Origin: Wuchereria bancrofti
Lineage: Eukaryota; Nematoda; Chromadorea; Rhabditida; Onchocercidae
Length of the DNA stretch: 64,000 bases
NCBI GenBank assembly: GCA_005281725.1
Contig: SSBO01000004.1
Span: forward strand, 1,302,001 to 1,366,000
Direction of reading: 5' to 3'
Shown here: one piece after another, positions 37,283-48,992 of the stretch
Numbering within the stretch: the stretch's first letter is position 1
Layout of the letters: each line of letters starts with the position of its first letter
Translations under genes and position numbers: made by a program
The notes under the pieces: model-generated
What the model saw: the letters and a program-made list of their open reading frames with translations, nothing else
Database searches by the model: none
Told to the model about the DNA's origin: nothing

Positions 37283-40200
37283 GAAAAAGTGACCGCTTAT
37301 GCTGCGGATGATAGCAGAAGAGTGGGAAATAAAAAAATGTAGCGATATCAGTAAGGTTTTTAGAAATCAAATTAGGCGTAATGGGACATTTTGTTTAGGA
37401 CCTAAATATGAAACTATTTCTCGTTATAGAATTGAATTCCAAATTTTAAGCAAATTTCAAAGCATTCAAGCAAAAGCAGAACTGCAAAAGATGTAGTGTA
37501 GTGAACATATTCTAGCGGTAATTAATGGGCAGATTAAATATAAACTTCAGCGATAGATACTTAACTGCTTCGAATGGGAGAGGATGAGAGAGATACTTAG
37601 TTAAAAAGTTCAAATCTCATCTAATCAAACATTAACCTGAAGGAATAAATCTTTAAAAAGTGGAAGCTTCACCATACATTCACAATTTTGAAATTTTTTA
37701 ACCTCAAAATACTATCAAGACAATAATAAATAATAATAATGCACATTTTCATTTCCATATGGTTTTAAGTACCTTCCATAATTCCATAGTATATGATTTT
37801 GGAATACATTTTTTTTTCAATGCATGATAACCTGGAATTTTAACCAATTCTTTTATGTTAGTTCTGTCGTAAATTAAATTGCAACTTGTTGCTTCTTACT
37901 AAAAGTTCCGTCTGAAAGTTCAACTTGTTTATTGGATTTTTACGGAAGCAAAGTACTCCTGTTTATATTTTTATGTTAATTGAATAGCAGGTGAATTTCA
38001 GGGTGAAGCTAATTCGGAAATAAACTATCAGCTAAGAAATGGAGAACTACCAATTTCGGAATTTCTTCAAAAAAGCTCAGCATTTTCGTGAAATCCTCTT
38101 CTCTGAATATTTAATTTAATTGTATTTCTATTCGATCGCTATATTTCGTTTACAACGGACATTTATTTATTGAGTTTTCTAGTATTTCACAAAAATAAAT
38201 ACTTTTTTTATAAATATATAAAAGCATTTTTAGTTTCTAATTCCCCACTCTCGTTCATGAATTGGAACAAATTCAACATAATTCGTCACAAATTTCACTT
38301 AATATTCCCTTGAAATTTGATGCTGATGAGTAGCAACATGTGCAATAAAAGTTTAATAGATAAGCTCGATGAGATAAGCTCGTTGCAATTGCAGAAAATG
38401 AAAAAATGAATCATTATTTATCGTGACATAAATGTTCGATGAGATTTTACAAGGATTTTCTGAAATGAATAATTTTCAGTACGCTTTAGTCTCGAGAAGC
38501 TCTTCCTTATTGATTGCGATCGTTTAGTGGGAATAAGATATTGTCGTGAAAGATTTACAGATGTCGGGGAGATTCATTTGATACAGATATTAATATGTGG
38601 GGTAACACAGGAATATAAAAATTCCTTTATCAATAGAAGTAATAGTACAATAAATTTGATAGAGAATTGAAGTACAAGTAGCGATAATCCCTTTTTGTGG
38701 TCGAACTGCCTTTCGGTTGAACTCTCCTGGTTCTTGGTAAAAACACACTCACTCTGAAAATGAGTGACCTTCTTATATAACAAACAGTATGCATAAACAA
38801 AGTATATAAAAAAGTTTACAATAAGAAGTTGAAAAACATAAACAAGGTTTACAATAAGAAGTTGACCTGCCGAAAGAGTAAACAGTCTGATAAAGAGCTG
38901 TTAACCTGGTTTATAAGCAAATCTAATTACTAGCTGACAAGCCGCAAAGGACGTCAGTTAAGCAAAAGTTGTTAACCTCATAGATTCAAACATAATTACA
39001 ATTACAATTAGTGGCGACACAAGATCAACTAAATGAGGAGCTGATACCGTGTAAATAATATATGAAAGATTTACAGGTTAAGCATAAGATTGAAAACAAA
39101 GAGTTTAAGGTATAAAAAAAATGAACATTATTTTGCAAAAATTTCATAGAACATATTTTTTTCTCATGTTCTCTACTCTCATCTAATATTTTGGAGTTTC
39201 GCGATATTAAAATCCGCACCTTGACACCTTGGCAAGTTCTGATAGTAGTAGCTATGTTCCCGGTTTGTATCACCAGAAATTTGTTGAGAAATTGTAGTTT
39301 CTTTTTAAGCAACCTTTCTTTCAAGAATTTTTTTTTTATTTTTTTTTCCCAGAGGAATTTGAGCTGAGTCTGTAGTAATAATTTTTATTCGCTAACAACC
39401 GCGATACACAAGTACTAATCTATAGTAACAATATACTGATAATTTCGTAAGAGTTGAAGGTTTACGAGTATGAGATGAAAAGGAAGAAATAAATTAATGG
39501 GAAACTTAAGTAAAATATTTAAGTGAATCAAATTGAATGAGCACGAAAAAGCAGCTGTTTTTAAATTTTTTTTTTAAAGAAATTTTTTCTTTGGAACTAC
39601 TTTAACGGCACTGAATGGCGAAGCCAAAAATGTAGTTGATATACAAGAATGTTAACAGGGCCAAATTGCAGGGAAATAGTTTTAGAGGGGTCAAAGAATC
39701 GAAAGAATGAATATACAGCAAATTCGGTCCATATGTAAAGTAGGACTAATAAATCGCGAAGCAATATGCTAGATTCAAGCAAGAATCAAAGTAGAACGCC
39801 GACTGAAACATCGTGCAACTACAGTAACATGTCCAATCAACAAAACAAGGGTCACAAGAAGCTGACCTGAAGAGGAGGTCAAAGGGTAAGAACAAATTAG
39901 GTTCGACTCATTCGGCAATAGAAGTACGAACTTACTGAACATTCGTTCAGTGGACTGTCAGTATAATTTAATATTTACTGTGTGTTTATTTTCTTCTATT
40001 ATTGTAAAACCAATAAAATTATTGTAACGTTGTGGAGTTACTACAACGACAATATCTTATTAAATCTTTGCCTGATAAAAATTAATTTGCCAGAAATGGC
40101 GAAATTCATTTGCACATAAATGTGAAACAAAACAAACGGATCTATCAGAGCGGGAATTTAAGAAGTTGGGTGGAAGTACTACAAGAATTTTTTGAGATAT

Positions 40201-40973
40201 TTGAAAAAATAAACATTAGTACAGCGAAAATTTTAAGCAACGTCTGAATTAAAGGGATGAATTGGAGTCAGTTAAACGAGTTAACTTGCTAAAGAAGTAA
40301 GTCTTCTTGTACTTTATTTCACTAACAAAATGAAATACTGAATTGTATGACTACTTGAAGTGCGATTGGAAGACGCTGATCAACAGCCAAACGACCAGCA
40401 AACACTTCCTACTTCATTACTTCCCTTAAGTAAAAAATATTTACTTTAGATGCAGTGCTATGACCGTGAAAATAAGAAGGTGAAAGTAATGGAGTGATGA
40501 CAAAGAATGAACTAGTGGGAATAATAGAGACACTGGTCATTGTGAGACATTCTTTTCACAATGCTATTGAGGATTGGCTGTGGAAGAGACAAAGGTGGAG
40601 TGAAGTATTTAGTAAGGCCTGCAGATGTTGAGAAGGGTTGGGGAGACTTCTTCAGTAATGTTTAGTAGAATAGTGGTAGGAAGAGATAACATTAAACTTG
40701 GACGGTAGAGAGACCAATAAAATTTTACGTGATTTAATTTGAGTAACTTAACGTACTGAAAAGTAAAGTTTAAAGCCGATAAAAAAGACAGTTTTGTTCA
40801 GTGTGATTGGTAACAAAAGGTGTTGAAGTTAGGTGAAAGTTAGGTTTTACCCCCTATTTCAACTACTTTTTCTGTAAACTCGAAGAGTTTGCGTGAAGTT
40901 AGTTTGGAATAAATGTAATTTCAAAAAAAAATGCAAAAAAAACCAATTTTCATAATCGCAGTTTTAAGCATCA
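37283..40973. other. Gene-poor region, possibly an old LTR-retroelement relic
   Basis: Begins with the 3' UTR of the Lys/Glu-rich gene. From about 38.5 to 40.9 kb base composition is less AT-rich than the flanks, with no real open frame. A 19-base direct repeat (GTTTACAATAAGAAGTTGA) occurs near 38813 and 38847, GAAAGATTTACAG occurs near 38548 and 39063, and GTTAACCT recurs. A TGGCGACAC at about 39012 resembles a primer-binding site but no LTR pair was found. The transposon reading is speculative. Confidence 0.3.
37328..37333 (+). promoter_or_regulatory. AATAAA polyadenylation signal
   Basis: First AATAAA after the stop of the Lys/Glu-rich secreted protein, 46 bases downstream. Confidence 0.5.
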
Positions 40974-43900
40974 ATGGCAACTGATCTGCAAAAAGCGATC
41001 GATGAGGTTTGTTTACTTTCTATTGATAATTAATCAGCTTTCTCTGCTTTGATTGTTCTCCAGCGTTAAAGGCGGAGGTACGGTTTATTCCGGTTATTTA
41101 ATATGTCAATGCTGCATGATGCACATTTTAAGCAAATAATGCGAAGTACCACTCTTTCTACTATATTAATTTTTCCATTAACTTACTGCTGAGTAAAATT
41201 CAACACGTTTTGTAGTATATACTTTTTCGTCATTTTTATTATTGTTTCCTGTGTATCTTAACCATTGTACTCATTTCCACAGTTGGAACACTTTTCCGCA
41301 ATTCTAAAAAGTGCTAGCGGACTGTATGCTTCGGCAAGTAAATTGGTAAAATATTGTTTGCCTCATCGGACACTCCAAGATTTAATCCAAACTGTTTGGC
41401 GTGCCGAACTTCAACCAGACAGAAGGCAAAAAATTCGCAAAGAGATCCGCGATATTGTACAACGGGTCTCAACAAATACTGCTAGTGCAGTTAGGGCATA
41501 TGCTAATGAGAAAAGGTGACTCTTTTTGCGCAGTTGGCTATTAAACAATACATTAAAATACTTCGATTTTGTTGCTAGAGCATCTGATGCTTCTGCAGTA
41601 AAAGTTAGGTCGTAATATGTTGCAGTGCATTAAAACATTCTTATTATGTAAAGTGTAAATTGTTTAATCAGTATTTCTTTTTTATAACAACATTGACGAA
41701 GTTTTCAAGAATTCAAGCAGTTTTTTAGCGTGAATGTCAATCTGGAAACTAAGGATTTATGGGAATTATATGACAAATGCAGCGGAGAGAAACTCGTGGA
41801 TGTGCTTCTCAACTGCCTTTTTCTGTTTCACACAGTATATAATATCAGGTCTTTTACATTATGCTTTTTGGGACGGATTTCAATTTAATCTTAATTAATA
41901 GAATTAATCTGAAATTAAGAAAATTATTCAAAAACATTCAATTTTGAAACTCCTAGACTTCTATTTTAAATTTTAGGTCCATTCCATATTTATTTTCATT
42001 AGATGAAGTGGACGAATTTGACAGGATTTATTACGCTGCCAAACAACTTTTGGATCAAAGTGGTGAGCAAAAATTTGAAGTAAATGTCTGAAATTGTTTC
42101 CTGTTTTTACAGTAAGATTTCAGAACTGGACGATTTAAAGAGGATGTTACCAAAAGCAGTTTTGGAAATGTACGAACAGGTAGGTAGGAGCTTTGTCAAG
42201 TGATAGACTATTTCATTCCATTTAAATATATTTTCATAATGTGAAATAATTTTCATAATGTTTTTCAGTTTTTTCAAATTTGCAGAAAATACTACCCAAT
42301 AAAGAAGCAAGTTCGATTTTTGCGCATAAAACTTTTTTGTTCGCACCAGAAGTTCCGAATACTGAGGTGAATGTTAGAAAACCGTCCACATCATTTATTA
42401 GATATTCTTACTATTTCTCTCAAAGAAGCAGCATATGTATCGTGGATTATACTTAATTTTATTTATAGGGGATTGATACTAAAGAATCTGTGAAAAAGTT
42501 CACAGAAACTTTGGAGAAACTCATTAATAAAGGCACAATCTGCGATTTCGACATATTTGAAATGCGTAAACTTGTCGATTTCGGTTTGACTAGAAAATTT
42601 GACCTTACCCTTTTCAAAAAGTATGTTTTTATCTGCCTTTCAAATATTTACATACGTATTTCTTATTGGCATTATCTGAATATTTTTGAAAGACGACTTC
42701 GAAACTGTGTTTGGTTATACAGTAATACCAGTACCGTAAAATTGTCCAACCCTAAAAATTGATGACCTAAAAATTATCTTTATCCTGTTCGGTTTTTGTA
42801 CATAAAACTTTTTTATTTTCCACATCAGAAACTCCGAATACTGAGATCTTACCTTCTGTCAAAGAAGTAGCATATGTGTATTCGGGAATTTACAGGGCAT
42901 GCAGTGTTTTACCCAAAATACAATCAGCATCCGATTTTCGCGTTGCTGGTGAATTTTTGAAAGTTTTGAAATGCATTGCATCTAGTTACAACGACTGGGG
43001 TACAATAATGACTTATTTTTATGGAGAATTCCGAGAAGTAAATGGTGATCTGAAGACTTTCAAACAGTTCTATCAGGTATTTCGTTTTGAATTTAGGAAA
43101 AGAAATTCGGCAAGTTGTTACTTCTTACGAATAAATGCGAGCACATACATCTTAGTACATCAATGAAAGCGAACTATGTTAAATGCCGAATATTCGTGGT
43201 GACTCGCATGATAACGTATGATTTTGTTTCGCTATTGCATTGTTAATTGTTATTCTTTATGCTAAATATCCTATTATTATAAAAGTTTTCTCATTCAGAA
43301 TTTCGAAGAAGACATGAGAAATCTTTTCATCTTCCTTGGGGATCACACACAGCTTCATACGAATCAAATTAAATTGGAAAAAGCAGTTGATGAGGTTGTT
43401 TTTAATTTATTTATGTAATGAATTGCTCATTCAGTGCAGTTTTGTTCTTATCAAACATCGTTCCCTAAATTCTTGTATAAGAATCGTCCTTTAAAAACCT
43501 GTTTACTTGCAAAATGAACTAGGTAGTTATGGTATGAAAAAAATTTTTCGTTTTACAGTTGTTTTGCAGTGCGCGTGGCTTCTAATAATTTCGCCTGTCG
43601 AGACGTTGATATCACTTTTTCTGCAATGTTTGGAGAATATATTAATGGTACCAAATCTTGTTAGAGTGAGTTCACGTTTTTATATTCTCACTTCCAGATT
43701 TTAAAGCTAATTTGTCTTTTTCTATTCAGTTATCAGTTCTTTGAAGATTTTGCGTAAATTGCCGGAATATTGTAACATTGAATTGGAAGCAATGTTTGAG
43801 GAGGACAGATGTACTAAGCGTAAAACACCAATTTTGATGCTTGCATTGAGGTAATTTACAATTTATTAATGGCAAATTTTTTACTTCGACATTTATAAAA

Positions 43901-46900
43901 TCTCAAGCAATTGAAGTAATTCAGTAATGAAAGGTTACTTGCTACCGTTTTTGAATCACAAAAACAGTTTTTGCAGTGATCACATCGTTTTTCTTGATTT
44001 AAGACATATTTTGACTGTGGAACGATCATCTATACAATCTGATGCAAAACGTCGAAATTTCATTTACTTATGTGTTGCATTATGCCGTGAACGTCATGTA
44101 TTATTAAAAAATGGCAAAAACGAAACAGGTTATCCTTATTCTGAGTTAATTAAATTTCAACTGTCGAGATTGGTATTTAATGTTTGTCATTGTGATGAAG
44201 CCAATCTGAACATAAGTGAAGTGGTTTCTGATATTTCGAGATTTCTGCTTTCTTATATTGTTAAATCAAAGGGGAATAGGATCATCATTTGTTACAGAAA
44301 ATGAAGGGAATGATAGTTCAGAAGCTTCTACGGCATTCTTTGGTGGCATCGTTGATTTTGCTCTTGTAGATGGTTCTATCATACTGAATCATCTTGTTCT
44401 GCCAGCACTAAAACAAGTGTTTTACCAAGAAATTGTAATAGAAATTGAAAAGAAGTTACTAACATCTGTTGGTGCACGACGTACTCCGATAATCTGGAAA
44501 ACTGAGGAAGGTGAGAAAATATCATTTGACACTTCTATCCTTTTAAATTCTTTTTTACTTTTAAATTATCTTTGAACTCTAAAATTCATGCTGGAGAGAG
44601 GAGGGAAAGATCAGTGATTAACAGTCACTTGCTATTTGTTTCGTATTTTCTCATTAAACTGATTTTACATTTGATCGCTTAAAACAGTCGTGCTTGATTA
44701 ATTTTACTGTTGCATAGGCATCAATTGTTATCCTTCAATGGCCAAAATAATAGTATATTATTAATAGTATAAAATAATAGTATATGATATTTTTCTTGAT
44801 TTTTACCAGACTAAATTTTCAGGTATAAAACTGGGTAATGATGAAGTTGCAATCAAGAACAGTTCTGGAGTCTCCATTCTGCAGTTGATTTCGGTTTTAC
44901 TAAACATAATACATGAAAACAAAGACTTCGACGATTATGCGCTTCTTGGTTCTTGCCAAGATTGCTTGCGGTTACTGGGTGAACGACTCAGAGGCATGTT
45001 TTGAAGTGTATTTATTAAGATAATTTTACTGTTTAGTGTCGGTTGTGACTTCACTTTCACCATAACCACTCTCAGTAATAAAAATTGCAGATTTTTATGT
45101 GGTGTCTCTCTTGTTTTTTAGAATTGCGTTTTATTTTAGAAGATGGTTTGGTTATAGAAACAGATGCATTTGATAGTTTGCTTATTTGCTTTGATAAATC
45201 GTTATGGGCTTACAGATATGCTGTAGCTTCTTGGTTTTACAAATGCCTCACATTTTACAGGAGGGAGGTTAGTGGTATATTTGGTTTTAATATTTATTTT
45301 GTTGACAGCTTTCGAAGTCATCTAATAAAATAAAAACTGCTACACTGAATGTTTTTCGGATTTTAGAGAAAGAATTTCTCAACCATTTTTGCTGTTGAAT
45401 CACAATCTGTTGAATTTAATGAATTAAATTGAAAGTCGAAACCAGATATTGCTGAAACAACAGATGTCCGAATGGAAGGTTTTTTAAGTGACGAAAGAAT
45501 TTCGAAATTCAGATCCCGCCGTTGCTTTACGAGGCCTTGAAGGAAGAAAGCAGAGGAACATTGAAAGCGGTGAAAATTGGTACAGATGATAGCGATATTT
45601 CTGGTCGCAGTGTTCTGCGAAAACTTTTTGAGTTGGCAACTATTCATTCTGAGCTGGCTTTGGATATAATGAAAGGTGATAGGAGATTTATATTCTACTG
45701 CAAATTTCTTTCCCATCATGAATCCTTGAAGAAATATGCGGTTTTCATTTCATCAGATAGACATCAGCGCAAAATATTCAGATTCAATCTTCTACTATTT
45801 TCTGGTTAAAACGAAAATCATTTTCAGGGTTTTCAACATCAGTAAATATTGTTGGACACGACGTTTCGGGTGCACTTGTGGACGTTCTCCGAGATCACAA
45901 CAAATTTCCCAGTAACAAAATAGTTGGCTTAGTAGAAGTCATTAGAGTAATCGTAAATCAGATCGATCTGTCTCGTCAAATAGTACCTTTACTTACAGAG
46001 ATTTCGGAAAGTTCATTTTATGGTTCGTTACTAATTTTTTAATTTGATGTGTTCCTAATTCCAGCTTTTTTTAAAAATTATTTGAACTGTTGAACTCATA
46101 ATTCGAATTTTATGCAGTTTCATTTCTTGCTGAGGCGTTTTTAAATTAAAATTGGCGTTATTTGCAATATTACAATTTTTCTCATATTAAAGCATATAAC
46201 ATAGATATGCTTAACATACGTAAAATTTAAGTAGTGTAAATATCCTGTAAACATAATATTTACAAATTTCTATGTGATGTTTAACATTTTCTTCAGTCTT
46301 TAGTACAAATGTACGAATATTTATTTCTAGGTCTTCGATTAATTGAACCGTTGCTGTTAATTCAAGAAGCTGTAATTTGTGCGATACATTATGATAGAAA
46401 AATTACGGAAGACTTGACTGCAGTACCGTTTAGTGTTTTGGAAATCGAAAATCAAGTAGGTCCAATTATTTTTTATGGCGAACGTCCTTGATGAGCGTTC
46501 TTCTTTTCCCTTTTCTTCTGAATGATCGTAACACTCCTGCTTGGTGTTAATGAAGTTGTATTTCGGTGACACGAAACGGTTATGTTCGAATTTTCGTGAA
46601 TGAATTGTCCCATTTTTTGCTCTCAGTTTTTGAAACTTCATTTTGCATTTTAACTTATCGCTGTTTTAAATGGTACAACTGTTTGATTGAATTCCAGGTA
46701 GCAATAAGATTATTGAAATTATTTTGTGAACTCGCAAAAGATCACATACAGAAGGAAATGATCGATTTACGCAGAAGTTGTATAAAACACAAAGTTGAAA
46801 TCAAGTAAATAAGTTGATATTCTAAATATTATCATAAACATGCCAATTTTGAGTATAACCACTCATGCATCTGTTATTATGTATTTAATATTTATTTTAT

Positions 46901-47677
46901 CTGTGATGTTATCTTGGCTCCATCTGTTTGAAATCTTAGTAGTATCGAATATATTTAAAACTACAGCTTTTTTTGTGAGAATAACGGCATTTGCTAAAGA
47001 GACACGTTTTTTGCAGAGAACCAAGACCGATACTAAGTGATGTGAATATCAATCGTGAAATACGTGTTGAAACAGAACTAATCCAACTTTATCTTGCAGC
47101 GGTTGTTCTCACAAATCATGTTATTGGAGTTCGTTGATATTTTCAGTAAAATAGGGTTTAATTTTATTCAGAAATTTCTAGAATTTAAGGTTTATTAGAA
47201 ACTGTTGAGCATATGAAGTTAAATTGAATTTCACTGAATTTGATGCAGCATTACAGCTGCCGCCTTATTTGAAAATACTGCTGGTGCAATTGAGTAATTT
47301 CCACATTGAAATGGGAAGAATGAAACTTGGTCCGACCTTTGATGAAATTGTCAATAAAGCCTTGTTGGTGAGACACTTTAATTTGAATAAATACGCAATA
47401 ACTTTTGCACTACTCGTACTGTAAACGTTTTAAAATTCCATATGTTAAATTATTAAAATGTAAATGTGGTTTATTGTAATATTCAGAGCAATATTTTCAA
47501 GCGTTAATATAGTTTGAGATTTCTAGGTTTACTTTGCATCGCCGTATATTTTTTGTTTTTCGGGTGATTTCAGCAATGAAGATATTGAAAGATGATATCT
47601 ATAAGAATCAACTGAAGTGAGTCAAACTGTGGTACATATTTCATTGCAGGGCCAAGATGCAAAGGAGAAAACGATAG
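40974..47677 (+). CDS. fnci-1-like: Fanconi anaemia group I (FANCI)-like helical-repeat protein, about 25 exons, about 995 aa
   Basis: Partner of FANCD2 in the nuclear ID clamp for interstrand crosslink repair. Exons: 40974-41006, 41283-41515, 41729-41848, 41977-42079, 42117-42179, 42286-42366, 42469-42620, 42896-43076, 43299-43394, 43570-43669, 43730-43850, 43977-44215, 44298-44510, 44823-44993, 45122-45267, 45367-45408, 45513-45675, 45828-46022, 46331-46455, 46698-46804, 47017-47128, 47172-47189, 47257-47367, 47582-47616, 47650-47677. FANCI-like points: FDKSLWAYRYAVASWF around Lys661 (45196-45198), matching the ubiquitin-acceptor lysine region of human FANCI; GIVDFALVDGS; IRLIEPLLLIQEAV-like segment; C-terminal YLKILLVQLSNFHIEMGRMK and a basic end AKMQRRKR. 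It is shorter than human FANCI (1328 aa). Doubtful spots: the 37-base intron after exon 4, the 18-base exon 22, the exon 24 acceptor, and a GC donor after exon 14. Confidence 0.7.
42793..42893 (+). repeat. Diverged intronic copy of part of an exon and its intron
   Basis: Bases 42793-42893 resemble 42318-42450, which hold the 3' half of exon 6 and following intron (shared CATAAAACTTTTTT, TCCGAATACTGAG, TCAAAGAAG, AGCATATGT). The copy sits in the intron before exon 8 and keeps no usable frame. Confidence 0.75.
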
Positions 47678-48992
47678 ATAGCAAGCATCATTTTGAGAAG
47701 TTTTGTGCTGTTCCTGATTCTGACCAAAGGTTGTCAAAGGTGAATGATTGTTCAGCTCCAGCTCCACCGACCTTCGCCATTTCAAGCATTGGATTTGAAA
47801 CGAAAAAAATGATCGGTATGAATTGTCATAGGTTGTTTTAAGGATGTTTTCAAGGATGTTTGTTTTAAGGATTTTCATTCACTCGAAGTTTTATATATAT
47901 AATTGGGATATTTCAGCTATTTTAATAAGACTTTTTCAAATGTATTTTTTACGCATTACGTCTTGCCGCTTTACAGCAGTTGGAAATCTATAATTTTCTA
48001 TAATTTCTATGTAGTCGATAAAATTTTAGTGGGCTCTTTTTATATTAGCATATTATTATATATATGATTAAACCTAAACATTTACACAAAGTTATATATA
48101 TAACGTATTTGTTTCTACGCACGATGTTGATTTGATGCTTACAATTATTAACTATTAGTTACCATTATTCACTTCCTTTTTATCGTAATTTTTGAGATTT
48201 TTAAATCTTTTTTTTTTGATTTTTAGTTTTGGTTTTTTAGTCGAAACGGGTCATTATTTTATTAATAAGCCACATTTCTTTGATAAGTGAAAAGATAGGA
48301 TAAATTACAATACTTATAATTGCCTGTGTTTTATTATCGAAATCTTTTTCACTGTGTTAGTAGATTTTGTTTTCTCCAAAATTTTCAAATGGAAAATAAA
48401 AGCTAAATATGTCTTAAATCTTTGTCATGACGTGCATTTTTCCTCATTTTTAAATTATCTTTCTTAAGCATGACTCTTTCCTTTATCATATTTTATTTAT
48501 CTTCATTCGTCTTTTGTTGAGACAAAAAGTATTTACGAGGATTGTAGCCAGGACTTTGAATAACACACGAAGATCAGTTAACATTGAGATTGAGGATTAA
48601 CATTAATATTGAGGATCTGGGCAAAAAATTTTTTATCGAATGATGTGAAATTTCTTACAAAGAAGTCCGGCAACACAAACTTTTTTCAGACATCACAAAT
48701 GCAACCGTTGAAACGATTCGAGATTCACTGAATGATCGCCTTTCAGAAACATCTGAACAGAATGCCATCTTTATAGTACAGTTTATTCTAATTTTGTTTT
48801 TAACTTCTATGTGTTGTTTAAGACAAAATTTTTTCAATCTGTTTTTATGGTCGTTTCATCCTAATTCTGAAAAACAAATGAAGTTTAGTGAACGGTTCCA
48901 TCCGTAGTGGTTCTTTTATAATTAAATTCACCGTTTTGTTTCTCAATAAGAAGCGCTGTAATAAAAAAAAAAAAACTTAGGCCAGTACGCGG
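47678..48992. other. Intergenic after the FANCI-like gene
   Basis: No exon recognised. The frame overlapping the last FANCI-like exon (47617-47841) is out of phase with the gene and was not called. Confidence 0.5.

Noticed and set aside
42828..42890. Possible extra exon after the CATCAG acceptor in the FANCI-like gene
   Set aside because: It is the diverged copy of exon 6 and intron. Exon 7 joins in phase directly to 42896.
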